64,000 nt of DNA from Larix kaempferi (GCA_027924585.1 BSBM01000994.1:7943001-8007000), one strand, 5' to 3'; shown: positions 33,479-46,927, counted from the stretch's first letter. Numbers and translations: made by a program. The notes: generated by a model from the letters alone, not told the origin.

Positions 33479-36124
33479 TCACTTCATCACCCTCACCTCA
33501 CTTAGAAACCTAGGAAATGCACCTTGTCTTAGGGGTCTAACATATAATAAGGGATTAACTATGGTCACACCATGGTGAGTCTAGGATTCATGGGATAAAA
33601 ATCAAAATGTTATTGAGTTATTAGAAAATGCACTTGCTAACGTTTTCATGTGTATTTTCTATGTATTTGATAGTATTTTTCATAGTCATACATTGTTGGG
33701 GCCTCCTAGAGATATCACCCAAGCAAATTTCCATGGTTAACACTTGGTTGATGATTTATTGATGACTTGTAGCCCCCGTTATGATGAGCGCCCTCCTTGT
33801 ACACATGTGGAGGCAAACGTGGGTGCCTAAGGAATTAGGGAGGGACCATCCCCTTCTTGATTGGATATTAGTGGTGTTCCCTAGCATTTGGAATGGGTTG
33901 GTATGATGTTCAATCCTTGTTAGACACTTGGCACGAGTTGTGGAAGGGTGGTTACACATTTGGTCCATCTTTGACCTTGTTTGTTCACTTATTAGATGGG
34001 ACATCTCACACATGCCACATGATTGAGGGAGTTTGTTGCATGTTTCAGTGGAGCACTCTAGGGTTTTGGACTCTTGTTCGACCCTAGAGACACATGGCAC
34101 CTATTTGGACTAGAGCACTCCATCTTTTGAGACCCATTGCATTCACTGTTTGACTTTCTTGTGGGGACGTCTCACCTTGGAGTGCTTCTTCACCCCACAC
34201 GTGCCATCTTTTATAGGAGCGTTCATCACTTTTGGACCATTTGGATGGAGGGAAACCCTTGAAGGAGGATTTAGCACACTTACACATGCATTTGGTTAAG
34301 GTTGTTGCTCTTGGGAGGAGTTTGAAGGTCAAAACCCTAGGTTTTGGACTCATCAATTATGATTTTGACCATATCTTCTAGAGCACTCCACCTCATTAAG
34401 CTCCTATTGTAGTATTGATGTATTTGACCACCTATTATAGTGGTGCACCCCTCTCTTCTTGGCCAAGTGGTTAGGGTTTTGGTATTTTGACTATGTCATG
34501 AGGAGGATTTGTTATTTTTGTATTGAGGAGTTAGTTAGTCTCTCTTCCTATAGAAAGAGAGCCCCCTCTCATTGTAAAACTTTTTAGAAGCTTGTGGAGA
34601 ACTCTCTTTGCTATTTGTCTGGCTTTGTTGTGAATGCTTATGGATGGTTGATGCTAGCTCTATCTTGAGAAAATTTTGCATGTGCTTTGGTTTATTGATG
34701 GGATCAACATTGTTTCAAGCTTGGGATAAAATCAAGTAAGCACTTCATCTTGTTTTGTTAATATTTAGTATATTAATGGTTGAATAGCTAACATATTTTT
34801 CAGCTATTGATTGTATGCCATAGTTTTCCTTGCATAGTGATTGGTTTGCCCAAACTTGTTTAAAAATACTACCTAGGTCTTTTCCCTTGTAGATCCTTGA
34901 GATAGATCTAGTCTTCAAAGATTTAATAGGACTGGCACTCAATCCATATCTATCTTTGATGTTTGTAGGATCTTCATTACTAGCCTTTATTGACCCCATT
35001 TGCCCAACTTCAACCCTAGGCACTAGTCTCGAGTTTTTCTAACCATAAAATTTCATTTTAAATTTAAACCCATTTTAATTTTGTTTAAGTAGATCTAAAA
35101 AGTAAGTTTGCTTGCAGCCTGCAGAAATCAACTTTAGGTTCATTGATCCATAGTCTTCATCACCTTTGGCCTTGCTGGAATTTCTGCTGTTTGAAATCTG
35201 TTTTAACAGGTATCTGAATTAGCATGGAAGAGTCAAGACAGATTTGTAAATCTGAATTAGAAGCCTGCTAATTGTCACATCCAGATTTTTGTAGGAAAAT
35301 TGAACCCTATATCTACCCCTCATTTTGGCCTCCAATTCCCCTCCTTCAGACATCTTTAGAGGCTGAAATAGTTTCACTGTCGTAAATCCTCTTTTGCTGA
35401 TCTGAAATTTGCATTCTTAAAGAAATTTGCTACAAAAATACTATACAAATTTTTTATTTGAGTTTAGGAGTTGGGACACCTTGAGCTTTTATTTAATCAT
35501 TTATTTTCATGCCCTTTGGTCTTGAATTCAAATCTGGTTTTAGTATTTTATTATCAACTCAAAAGGCATTGAATAATATACCAGTTGATAATTCTTAATA
35601 GAAGCTAAAGGTTTCATTTAATTGTTACATATAATTCTAGCTGTTTGTTTCATTCCTAGCCTAGTTTGCATTTATTTTTATCATTTAAGAGGCTGGAATT
35701 TTTCTGTTGTTGTAAAACACTATTGCTGGTCCAAATCTGCACTTTATTAACAGCAATACATGTTCAAATCTGAAAACTAATGGTGAAATCTAGAACCTAA
35801 CGAACTTATATCTAAACCATTAATCAATCTTACTTGCTCAATAATCAGATTTTAATTTGTAAATAATTTCACAACTTAATTTGAAGACTTTTTCTTCTGG
35901 GAATTAACACTCTAAAACATATGTTCCAAGTCATCTCCCTGTAGAATACTTCTTTGAAACTTAGTTGATCTTAGGAATCCCCACAAGTGTTGGATTGTAA
36001 TCCAAAAAGTGAAAGAAGTTGTTGCTGAGGTGACAATGGCAACAGTTCTAGGCTTCTAGCGTTGCCCTCAGCTAAACCCAAGTGAAGACCTTGCACTTTA
36101 GGACTGCTAGTTTGTGTGGTAACA
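33479..36124 (+). repeat. Old LTR-like sequence, A/B-type tail
   Basis: The right end (36020-36124: GCTGAGGTGACAATGG, CTGCTAGTTTGTGTGGTAACA) resembles the last 100 bp of the LTR of element A. The left edge was not found and there is no coding region. It separates the gag remains of D1 from the pol remains that follow. Confidence 0.4.
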
Positions 36125-36149
36125 GGTATGAAATAGGTTGCAGCTGGGA

Positions 36150-37929
36150 CTGTAGCAGGTGTGGAGGAGATTATCTCTCAGTTTGAGACTACCTTTTCCA
36201 TGGCTTCTTGTTTATCTTCTAACACTATGTCTTGTGTTGGTTGGTTGTGTGGAGTCTGGACAATGGAGCTTTGAGACACATGACCTACAACAGGTCTTTA
36301 TTGAACAGGATTCAGAAGCTGGAGGGAGGCGTAACTATGGAGCTTGGTGATGAGGCCACTTACCCTGTTAGAGGAGTTGACTCCATTTCTTTTCAGATGC
36401 CTTCAAGTGATGTTCTTGAGCTAAGTGATATTTTGTTGTTCCTGGTTTGAAAAAGAACCTTCTTTTAGTGTTGTGTATGACAAATGTACAGCTGAGAGTT
36501 GCATTTGAGGGACAGCAGTGCACCATCAGTGATTGCAGTCTCGCTAGTCCGAGGACTTTGGCTAGAGGGGTGAGAGAGGGTAACCTTTTCAGGTTACTTG
36601 TTGATCCAGTGGCACTTGTACATTCCAGTGGGAGGAAGAGCCTTCTAGCTTTGAAGAGGCACTTGCATGGCAGGATGTCATGGAGATAGGTTCAAAGCCT
36701 ATGATGAATCCAGCAATTGATTCCAAGAATCAAGAGACCTTGATTACATCTTGTGTTAATGGATACAATGATACTTCTACAACTTACAGGATCAATATTC
36801 CGATAAAATGGGAGACTGGTGAGTAGAGACGTGATATTTGATGAGGATGTTAGATCTTCTTGCTCACAGGATTCTCCTTCAATAATTGAGGACTCGGGAG
36901 AATGCGGGGGTTGTTGTTCCAAAGACGAGATTATTCAAATTCAGAGGGAGTTGAGGTGAGATTCAGTATGTATATGCCCTCACCTACTCCAACTTGTAGG
37001 AAGTCGAGATGGCTCGCTTAGATACTACAGGATGCACAGGAGCATAAAGGACTAGGAGTGCCCAAATCTTTAGTAAGGGCAAATATACCTCCTAGGAGAT
37101 ATGCTAGTCATATTGCATTGTTCTCTTCCACCAGTGACTCTTCCAAATGTTCAAAGGAGGAGAGTTGTGATACCTTGACGGAGGATGATGTCGAGACTCG
37201 AGACTGATTCCAAATTTGCAGTTGATGGGAGTGTTGTAGATACAAAGACAAGGTTGATGGATTCTCTAGAAGAGAGGGAGTTTCTCTTCAATACTCTTAG
37301 ATAGAGGGAGTTTCCCATGGATTCTCTCAAATAGAGGGAGTTAACCATGATGTTACTCTTGCTTCGGGATTCTCTCATAATGAAGGATTTGACCTAGTTC
37401 AGGTTGTTTCAGTTGTCGAAGGATTTGAGGTGCATGAGAGGGATTTTCATGTTAACAAGTTGATGATGGCCTTGCATAGATTGTTGCCTATACCACAAGC
37501 TTTATATTCCAGGATCAAGGAGTTGACTTATGCAAATTTATGTTTTTGTGTCTTTGATAGATGTGACACACTAGTCTTTATCTTGCATGGAGATATGCTT
37601 ATCCTTGCAAGATGTCCTGGACAGCTTATGATGTTGTGTCCATTGATTTCGGCCCGTGATGCTGACTTGAGGATGATGGAGTTTGGCATGTTGCTTTTGC
37701 TCCAACGAGATATTCCTTCATATTTACATGTGGCCATTATTCATTGGAGGATTGAGATGCTATGATAGCATGGTTGACAGTTTCTTTACAGGTGACAGTT
37801 TCATTATAGATGACAATGGTTGATTTTGAGACCACAACTAGTACAGATTTGGAGTTAGTAGCGGATTTGGTGGAGTTGCAAAAGGAATTGACAGGTGTCG
37901 GTGTGAACAATTTCCTCATAAAGAGGGAG
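36150..37929 (+). pseudogene. Decayed Copia pol (D2) with polypurine tract
   Basis: Order as in Copia pol on the plus strand. A damaged protease motif (DNGALRHMT at about 36258) is followed by LEGGVTMELGDEATYPVRG, VPGLKKNLL and GVREGNLFRLLVDP. Integrase is mostly deleted. The linker SRWLA-stop-ILQDAQEH follows (TAG at 37019-37021, Gln expected), with RRYASHIALFSS at about 37095. A heavily altered reverse transcriptase follows (EGFEVHERDFHV at about 37421, then QALYSRIKEL). AAAGAGGGAG at 37920-37929 is the polypurine tract. Many stops and frameshifts; not functional. Confidence 0.7.
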
Positions 37930-38900
37930 TGTTAATTTTTTGGGTTACCTCAAAAGTTTGTACATCATGTTCAAGGTGCTTCACGAGATTTGGGATACAT
38001 GGTGTATGTTCAACCCCTGAATGCTCCGAGATGGATTGTAGCATGAGAGATGGTCTATGATGGATTTGCACAATTGAGATAGCTTGTTCAGTGGATGCTT
38101 GACCTTAAATGGTTGTTGGCTTGGTATTCTTCCCATAGGCGTTGGAGTTCTTTTGCTTGATTGTTGGATGCCCTTCATGATGGCCACAAGGAAGAACCAC
38201 TTGCTTGGAGAGTGCCCTACATAGGAGGGCATTAGGCACTAGTTGGCATTTGGTAGCTTGGATTCCTGTTCGAAGGATTGGAGTTGGCTCAGGGATGCAT
38301 GAGGCTTCAACAATGTTCTTGCAAGAGTAGCTAACCCATGGAGTACACTGCTTAGAAGGATCAATGGAGTCTATGGAGAATTGTGATGGAGGGACTTGGA
38401 CTTGCCTTACATACCTACATCATCTTGGAGCCATTATTGTGCACAACATCACCTTCGAGTATGACACATGTACTTTGGAGTGAAACCTCTCACTTGTGTT
38501 TGCCACATGAACTTGTTGTAGGTTGCTTGTAAGAGCTTAGGCCCACATTGTAATGTTGACCTCCCTTATCTCTCATATAAATAGAGGAAGGACTAAGTAT
38601 TTTTTTAGTTCACTCTTATATTACTCTTTTCTTGAAACTTGAGATGTACCTAGAGAGTGGGGCACACTAGCCTCTCTCTCTCTAGAGCCTTCACTTGTAC
38701 TTGATCTCTCTCTTAGGGAGCTAGGGTTTCATGGTCTTCTTGAAGTATCTTAGGTCATCTTGGAGGTCTAGGGTTAGGGTTTATCCCTTGGAGATTGGAG
38801 ATTAGGGTTTTGTGATAAAACTCGAGGGTGAAATTGTGAAGAAGAAGGGGAGAGGATTTCTTGCCTTGGAGGATGTGTTTGAGAAATTCTTGCATATTGG
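37930..38900 (+). repeat. 3' LTR of D2 (right end uncertain)
   Basis: Starts TGTTAATTTTTTGGG right after the polypurine tract. A TATAAATA box at 38576-38583 is followed by AGTTCACTC and a CT-rich tract at 38672-38690. No partner LTR was found in the window. Confidence 0.5.
38576..38583 (+). promoter_or_regulatory. TATA box in D2 LTR
   Basis: TATAAATA in CTCATATAAATAGAGG, the expected LTR promoter form. Confidence 0.55.
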
Positions 38901-39710
38901 ATCTCCTTGGTTGCTATGGTTTTGGAGAGTTGTGTACTAGCCTTGAGAGAAAACTATGCTATGTACTTGTACTTCAACTTGAGCATATTAATGCTGTCTA
39001 AAACTTGTGCAATTTCTAGATTTGAATTTCAAATTTTCAACCATATATGTTCTTTAAGCATTGTTATTCACAGCCATACGTGTCTCAATGGTTTGACATA
39101 AAATAAAATTACACTTTGTTAAGTGATTTGACATCTAATTGAAGAATATAAGGGGCTGGTGTTAACTGCTGTCATACTGTTGTTGTACTGCTGTAAAAGA
39201 GAATTTTCAGAACTTGTTTAAAGTTGATAAGTTGCCCTAAAAGGGCTGAGACTTATCCCTTCGGTTTGGAATCTTTTCTCCTTGGATCGCCTAGAAGTCT
39301 GGGATATTTGGAAGAGAAACATTGTACTCTTTCCGCTGTTGTTTTGTACCTTGTTTTGCAAAATCCCTAAGGCTGAAAATTCACATGGTTAAATTCGATA
39401 GACCTTCAAGGTTAGAGATGAAATTTATGTTTTGCATTAAAAATCGTAAAGGCATTTATGAGGGATAAAATTTTACAGTGTTGAGGGGGATTCACTGAAG
39501 AGATGGATGTACCACGTGGGAGAGATTCTCTTACACCCTTATGACAAATTCCTTACATTTATGACACTTGGCATCTTCTATTTTGGGGAAATGTAAGTTT
39601 ATGACAATTATGACAGACTATTCTTACAGATTATGATGTATTTATGATAGGAGTTACACATGCTCAATAGGGTGCATCCCTTGAGGAGATATTCCTTTTT
39701 ACATATCATG
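38901..39710. other. No gene recognised
   Basis: AT-rich flank between the D2 LTR and the tandem repeat. Nothing supported. Confidence 0.4.
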
Positions 39711-40557
39711 GATGATTCCTTTCATGAAGGATAATATTAGCAATGACTTTTGGAACCAATCTTCCCTCTCTTGTCAAGTTTGAACTTTGACTTAGTAAGG
39801 GAGGGCACACTAATCAGGCTTATTTATGGTGAGCTTGAGTAGAGTTATTCTACCAAGAGATTGCCTAAGGCTTGTGAAAAGGCATTGTAGTCCCTTGAAG
39901 ACAATATTGTGACTTTTGTGTTGAGTGGATGAGAGAATAGTGATTGTTGTACCAAACTTCTGTTATGTTTCCTGTCTACTATATTCATGCTATGTAGAGT
40001 ACATGAGGATGATTCCTTTCATGAAGGATAATATTAGCAATGACTTTTGGAACCAATCTTCCCTCTCTTGTCAAGTTTGACTTAGTAAGGGAGGGCACAC
40101 TAATCAGGCTTATTTATGGGGAGCTTGAGTAGAGTTATTCTACCAAGAGATTGCCTAAGGCTTGTGAAAAGGCATTGTAGTCCCTTGAAGACAATATTGT
40201 GACTTTTGTGTTGAGAGGTTGAGAGGATGAGAGGATAGTGATTGTTGTTCCAAACTTCTGTTATGTTTCCTGTCCACTATATTCATGCTCTGTAGAGTAC
40301 ATGAATAGGAGTTACGATTTTTGTAACCACTCCTCCATCTCATGTCAAATTTGACTTAGTAAGGGAGGGCACATTCATCAAGTTTATTTATGGTGAGATT
40401 GAGTAGAGTGATTCTACCAAGAGACTGCCTAAGGCTTGTGAAAAGCCATTGTAGTCCCTTGAAGATAGTATTGTAACTTTTCAATTGAGTGGATGAGAAG
40501 ATAGTGATTGTTGTTCCAAACTTCTGTTCTGTTTGTTGTCCACTATATTCATGTTGT
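39711..40557. repeat. 297-bp tandem repeat, two close copies and a diverged third
   Basis: 39711-40007 and 40008-40304 start GATGATTCCTTTCATGAAGG. The third (about 40305-40557) keeps AGTAAGGGAGGGCACA and CATTGTAGTCCCTTGAAGA. Probably a local amplification of an old repeat; no coding potential. Confidence 0.88.
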
Positions 40558-40589
40558 TGATTTATTAAATCTAGTTTCTATCTTGATTG

Positions 40590-41559
40590 AGTTAATTTTC
40601 CAATCCCAGCACTAGATAAATAATTTCCCAGTGATTTTCCTTGCTGAAAACTAAATTGCAGATTACTGAATAATTTATACTTCTGGAATTATTAAAAGAA
40701 TTTAAATAGCGGAAGCAAAATGGAAACAAATTTACTCAATAACACATGCAAAGAAATGTATGCCCTTCAAATCTGCTTTTCATTAAGATAATATCCAAGC
40801 ATACAAGGGCGCCCTTACTAGGAAAATGGCCCAATGAGAAAAATACAATCTACAGCAAACCAAGCAATTTTTCCCTCCTCAGAAAAAAACTCCCTCTAAC
40901 TGCAATCTGCCCCGGAAAACCCCTCTCTGCACCTGCTGCTCCTGTACGACCCTATACAGATCTGCCTGCGGCCTACAAATCGACCTGTACGACCCACGTT
41001 CTGTTGTTTAATGGCACGTGTGGTCCATACATTGTTGTATGGCTGTTGTACGGCCCTGCTGGGCTGTACAATCTCTCTGTTGGGCCGTACGACTGCTCTA
41101 TTGAGTTGTATGGCCCCTCTCGAAAATCTAATCAGCTAGTACGGCCCCAAGAAAAGCTCCTTGTTTGTTGTCTTCTTCTCTTTGCCAAATCTAGAAAGTG
41201 AAAGTCCTTCACTCTCCTCAAACTGGATTGTGTTGTGTGTTTTCTCCTCTCACTTTAGCTACCTTTTATAATCTTGAGATGAACCAAAACCCTGACCTCC
41301 TAAGTGATCAATGGTTGAGATTAGATCTCCCCCCTCACTTGAGATCAATGGCTAAGATTCTCTTAATTAACTTAAATCACTAATACCAAAAACTTAGGTA
41401 TTTTATTAAATTAACCTCAATCAATTCTAAAATGGCATTCACTTTAATAATGAAATTATTAAAGTGAATTTCCAAAGTTCTGAGAGGTATTAATGATGAT
41501 TTCCACAGGTTTGACACAAACCCATGTGGAAATGCATGTCTAAGTTGCAAGCTTCAACA
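40590..41559 (-). repeat. 3' LTR of element C, uninterrupted copy
   Basis: About 970 bp from AGTTAATTTTCC (TG start altered to AG) to GCTTCAACA. It aligns with 61168-63111 once three insertions there are removed, and so supplies their empty sites. The part at 40940-41150 is dense in GTACGGCC, TGTACGAC and TGTATGG words. Confidence 0.88.
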
Positions 41560-41564
41560 CTCCC

Positions 41565-44144
41565 TGTTACATGGTACTAGTACTAGAGCACATTCAAATG
41601 TTTGCCCAAGAAGAGGGGTCGTATTTTTCTTCAGGGCCATCATGGGGTGTTATCAGTACTTTCTAAGAGGTGGTTATGGCCTAACCCTTTGGTCCTTCCT
41701 TTAGGAGTACTATGACTTAGTGGCATTGTTGAATGCCTCATTCTAGGGCTTGTAGCCATGAGGTTGGTGTTCAGGGCTCCTAGGGGTGTGGGTCATTGGG
41801 TCACATGACCCCCTGTTTGCTTTCTACACCGGTGACATTATTCCAACTCTGAGGCTCTTGCCTCCCCTTCTGGTCACCTTAAGCATCCATCCTGGTCCCT
41901 TTCCAGCAGAGCACCCTCTCTCCTTGGTGCAGTTTCTTTGACGACGTCATCCTTGGTCACCAGGCCCACAGGCTTATAGAGGGGGGACGTTGAGGGATTT
42001 TCAACATTGTTGGGGTTAGATGGAACATGACTATCCCCCCCCTACTCACTCCACCTTTTGGAGTGAAGCTTTTTGCTCAATTTTAGTCATTTTTAACAGT
42101 TTTTAAGCACCTGGGGGGGAAATACCCCAGGTAGCCATCTTTTAGCCATCTTTTGGCCAACTTTAGACTATTTTATATTATTTCATGTTATATTTTTACA
42201 TTGACATTTATTTGGCCTATCGGTCTGGTTATTTTGTAAAAGTGAGTTGAGAACATTATAAATACAACTCCTCACTTCATTTGTAAATCATAACTCATGG
42301 GATAAATCACATTATGTTGCTCTTTTACCCAAGATAGGCTCTTTGGATGTGATGCGCACCTCTTGGAGTAGGCTCTTCTTTGGCTTGTGGATGAAATTGG
42401 ATGCATTTCTAGGGTTTTTCTCATGCTTGGTGGATGCTAGGAATTGCTGGAACAACACAAAGCTCAAGTAAGTCTAGTTTTAGCCTTGCTTGGTGAAGGT
42501 AGGTGAATTTTTGCTTCTTGATGATTGAATGGTGGCCATAGAGCTGCATTTTTTCTGATTAGGGCCTTTTTGTCTGCCTTCTATCTCCCTTGCATGGTGG
42601 AAAACGCTCCCTGTAGGAGGTTTTCCCTAGTTTGGCCTTGGATCTCTAATTTTTCCCTAGATTAGGCTCCTGTAACGAACCCTAGATGTTGTTGTAAGAA
42701 GCCCTAATTTAGTGGTCAAAGAGAAATTACTTCAAGAGGGAGGTTGATCACCTCTCATCTAGGCCTAGGGTTTAGGGTTTCATCCATTAAAACCCTAGCT
42801 ATCAACTTTTACCAAATTTCTCTTGCATTTTTCATGTGTAATTTTGCATTTTCATGGTAGAATTAGGGTTAGAATTAGGTCTACAATTTTATGTCTATAA
42901 ACCTAAAAAATAAAAATAAAAATAAAATTGGAATTTTTGGCCTCCCTAAAATTTCGGCACTCCCTCCTACAATTCCATCCTACCTATTTATTCCTAAAAA
43001 AACCTAGGGCGAAATTAGTGGGAGCCCTAAATTCTTTAAAAACCTAAAAATATTACTTTTTTGTAAAATTTGCAACCCTAAACCCTAGTTATCAAATTTT
43101 ATCAATTTGTCTTGCATGTACATGTGTGTTTATTGCATTTCATGTGATTTAGGATAAATAGGTAGGTCTGCAAATTTTATTTTACTGTTTAGGTTAGTTT
43201 TGTTTATGTTTTTCATTATAAAAAACCCTGAAAAATATAATAAAAACCTAAAACCTAAAAACAGTCCTAAACCTAAAACCCTGAGCAGCCCTTCCCTTGC
43301 TCTTTTGCAACCTCGGCCTCTCTTCCATAGGGCTTGCTTTCCCTTTGGCGGCCCTTTACCAGGGTATAGCAGCCTCTTACCTATCCCTTACAAGCCACTT
43401 TAAGTCTATTGCTATAGCAAATTGTCACCATCTCTTTGCAACCCTTGAAACTTGCCATCAAAAGACATCAAACAACCCTTAAAAGAGGTTAGCAGAAGGT
43501 TAGTGAAGGACAATAATACTTGCAACAAAAGGACTTGTATTCTATTGGCATGAAAGACTGACCATATTCTTGAATGAATGCTGCAGGATTGTAATATCAG
43601 GCCTGACATACTTGGTTAAATTACTCGATTTGATGTGGTCTGATTGTCATCTCAGTTTGTTAAATATTGTTTGAATATCATTTATTATTGGAAGATCATT
43701 GGATGAAATATGAACACTGTTTGAATGACAGTATTGTTTATTAGACTGTAAACTGCTATTGCTAATTGCACTTGTTAATGTTGGGGTTACTTTTATTGAA
43801 CCTACATTCATACTATTTACTTCCTCATTTGATGAAATGATTACATGATAATTTGGTGACGAAAGTTGGTCATAATAGTGATAAGTTGTACTCTGGTTTG
43901 ATAGAAGCTTTATCATTTACATCATTCCTTCATGGTCTATTGGACTCCTAAGGCACTGGTCACTAATATCATTGTATAGAAGATATAGTCTTTTTGTCCA
44001 AGTGTCTTTCAGAGTATCTAAAGGGCTCTCCCCTTGGAGGTTACGACACTCCTAAGAAGTTGGAGGTGTGGCTGAGGTGACAATGGTCACACTCTCCTTG
44101 TATTTGTCTATTGGACACTAGCCCTGTTAGTTTGTCTGGTACCA
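41565..44144 (+). repeat. 5' LTR of element A (2580 bp)
   Basis: TGTTACATGG...GTCTGGTACCA. An unusually long LTR with AACCCTA-type telomere-like words around 42766-42800 and 43070-43090. The same family occurs reversed at 2402-2870. Confidence 0.9.
42257..42264 (+). promoter_or_regulatory. TATA box, element A 5' LTR
   Basis: TATAAATA, conserved at 45102-45109 in the other LTR with the same downstream AACTCCTCACTTC context. Confidence 0.7.
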
Positions 44145-44148
44145 TTTT

Positions 44149-44166
44149 TGGCACCGTTGCCGGGGA
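44149..44166 (+). other. Primer-binding site, element A
   Basis: TGGCACCGTTGCCGGGGA, four bases after the LTR. One base from TGGCGCCGTTGCCGGGGA, the Asp-tRNA type site known from Athila-like plant elements. Confidence 0.85.
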
Positions 44167-44466
44167 CGTTTCAAAGATTGAAGTGGTTTATCCGGAGTCA
44201 TCTACACCCTTGGCAAAAATGACACTTAGGTAAGAACTCAAGGTGAGTCCTCTTCTTTACAATTGAAGCATATTTATCAAGACTAACCCTGCAGGGCTTA
44301 TCTGGCGACTCCATTGGCAATCACTCTTGCTATCATCTCAAGTACGTACTTGTTTAGTACTTTGGTGAGATTTGTTTAAGTCTAACATGGTGGTCTCTCC
44401 TGGCGACTCCCACTGAAGAAAATAGAAGAAGTATTCTGACTAGGCCAACTCAAGAAGGCAGAAGAT

Positions 44467-44630
44467 ATGGCATCCTTTGATGAAGCATGGATGTGCCACC
44501 CTTGGTTTGACCCACTGGATTTTTCAAACATTCCGAGGTATCCAAATGCTATGGATGGAGATGCCTTTCTGGTAGTTCCAAAGTTTAAGGCAACTCAAGA
44601 ATGCATTGTAGAACATGTGCTTGCATCCAC
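44467..44630 (+). pseudogene. Start of Ty3-type gag of element A, truncated
   Basis: ATG at 44467 after a leader of about 300 bp gives MASFDEAWMCHPWFDPLDFS and further hydrophilic residues up to about 44630, where LTR sequence begins. Position and leader support a gag N-terminus. No catalytic domain remains. Confidence 0.5.
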
Positions 44631-46922
44631 TGGGTCACATGACCCCCTGCTTGTTTTCTACACCAGTGACAATATTCCAGCTCCGAGGCTCTTGCCTCCC
44701 CTTCTGGTCACCTTATGCACCCATCCTGGTCCCTTTCCAGCAGAACGCCCTCTTTCCTTGATGACATCATCCTTGGTCACCATGCCCACAAGCTGATAGA
44801 GGGGGGACGTTGTGGGATTTTCAGCATTGTTGGGGTTAGATGGGGCATGACGATCCCCCACTGCTCACTCCACCTTTCAGAGTGAAGCTTTCTGCTCAGT
44901 TTTAGTCATTTTTAACAGTTTTTAGGCACCTAGGGGGAAAATACTCCAGGTAGCCATCTTTTAGCCATCTTTCAGGTAGCCATCTTTTAGCCATCTTTTG
45001 GCCATCTTTAGACTATTTTATATTATTTCATGTTATATTTTTACGTTGACATTTATTTGGCATGTCGACCTAGTTATTTTGTAAAAGTGAGCTGAGAACA
45101 CTATAAATACAACTCCTCACTTCATTTGTAAATCATAACTCATAGGATAAATTACATTATGTTGCTCTTTTACCCAAGATAGGCTCTTTGGATGTGATGT
45201 GCACCTCTTGGAGTAGGCTCTTCTTTGGCTTGTGGATGAAATTGGATGCATTTATAGGTTTTTGCTCATGCTTGGTGGATGCTAGGAATTGTTGGAACAA
45301 CACAAAGCTCAAGTAAGTCTAGTTTTAGCCTTGCTTGGTGAAGGAGGTGAATTTTTGCTTCTTGATGATTGAATGGTGGCCATAGAGCTTCATTTTTTCT
45401 GATTAGGGCAATTTTGCCTGCCTTCTATCTCCCTTGCATGGTGGAAAACGCTCCCTAGAGGAGGTTTCCCTAGTTTGGCGTTGGATCTCTAATTTTGCCC
45501 TAGATTAGGCCCCTATAACGAACCCTAGAGGTTGTTGTAGGAAGCCCTAGTTTAGTGGTCAAAGAGAAATTACTCCAAGAGGGAGGCTGGTCACCTCACC
45601 TCTAGGCCTAGGGTTTAGGGTTTCATCCATTAAAACCCTAGTTATCAACTTTTACCAAATTTCTCTTGCATTTTCATGGTAGAATTAGAGTTAGAATCAG
45701 GTCTGCAATTTCATGTTTGAAACCCTAAAAAATAAAAAGATTCCCTAAAATTTCGACCCTCTCTACTACAATTTCGGCCTGCCTATTTATCCCTAAAAAA
45801 CCCTAGGGCGAAATTAGTGGGAGCCCTAAATTCTTTAAAAAACTAAAAATATTATTTTTTTGTAAAATTTGCAACCCTAAACCCTAGTTATCAAATTTTA
45901 TCAATTTGTCTTACATGTACATGTGTATTTATTGCATTTCATGTGATTTAGGCTAAATAGGTAGGTCTGCAAATTTTATTTTACTGTTTAGGTTAGTTTT
46001 GTTTATGCTTTTCATTATAAAAAACCCTAAAAAATATAATAAAAACCTAAAACCTAAAAACAGTCCTAAACCTAAAAACTTGAGCAGCCCTTCCCCTTGC
46101 TCTTTTGCAACCTCGGCCTCTCTTCCATAGGGCTTGCTTTCCCTTTGGCAGCCTCTTACCTGTCCCTTACAGCCCACTTTAAGTCTGCTGCTATAGCAGA
46201 CTGTCACCATCTTTCCGCAGCCCTTGAAACCTGCCATCAAAAGACATCAAACAGCCCTTAAAAGAGGTTAGCAGAAGGTTAGTGAAGGATAATAATACTT
46301 GCAACAAAAGGACTTGTATTCTATTGGCATGAAAGACTGAGCATATTCCTGAATGAATGCTACAGGACTGTAATATCAGACCTGATATACTTGGTTAAAT
46401 TACCTGATTTGATGTGGTCTGATTGTCATCTCAGTTTGTTAAATATTGTTTGAATATCATTTATTATTGGAAGATCATTGGATGAAATATGAACACTGTT
46501 TGAATGACAATATTGTTTATTAGAACATTAACTGCTATTGCTAATTGCACATGTTAATGTTGGGGTTACTTTTATTGCACCAACATTCATACTATTTACT
46601 TCCTCATTTGATGAATGATTACATGATAATTTGGTGAAGAAAGTTGGTCATAAAAGTGATAAGTTGTACTTTGGTTTGATAGAAGCTTTATCATGTACAT
46701 CTATCCTTCATGGTCTATTGGACTCCTAAGGCACTGGTCACTAATATCATTGTATAGAAGATATAGTATTTTTGTCCAAGTGTCTTGCAAAGTATCTAAA
46801 GGGCTCTCCCCTTGGAGGTTACAACACTCCTAAGAAGTTGGAGGTGTGGCTGAGGTGATAGTGGTCACACTCTCTTTATATTTGTCTATCGGACACTAGC
46901 CCTGCTAGTTTGTCCGGTAACA
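44631..46922 (+). repeat. 3' LTR of element A, 5'-truncated
   Basis: Aligns with 41797-44144 and ends GTCCGGTAACA. Small indels and scattered substitutions against the 5' LTR. TATA box TATAAATA at 45102-45109. Confidence 0.9.
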
Positions 46923-46927
46923 CTCCC

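Larger units (their letters stand above)
41565..46922 (+). mobile_element. Ty3-like retrotransposon A, deletion derivative, inserted in the polypurine tract of C
   Basis: Target duplication CTCCC at 41560-41564 and 46923-46927. 5' LTR 41565-44144, Asp-type primer site, short leader, gag start, then directly a 3' LTR lacking its first 232 bp (44631-46922). One deletion from within gag to within the 3' LTR explains the loss of pol. It cannot move on its own. Confidence 0.9.

Noticed and set aside
36159-36689. A host coding gene on the plus strand
   Set aside because: The frames match decayed Copia protease and pre-integrase motifs and are followed by other pol remnants and a polypurine tract.
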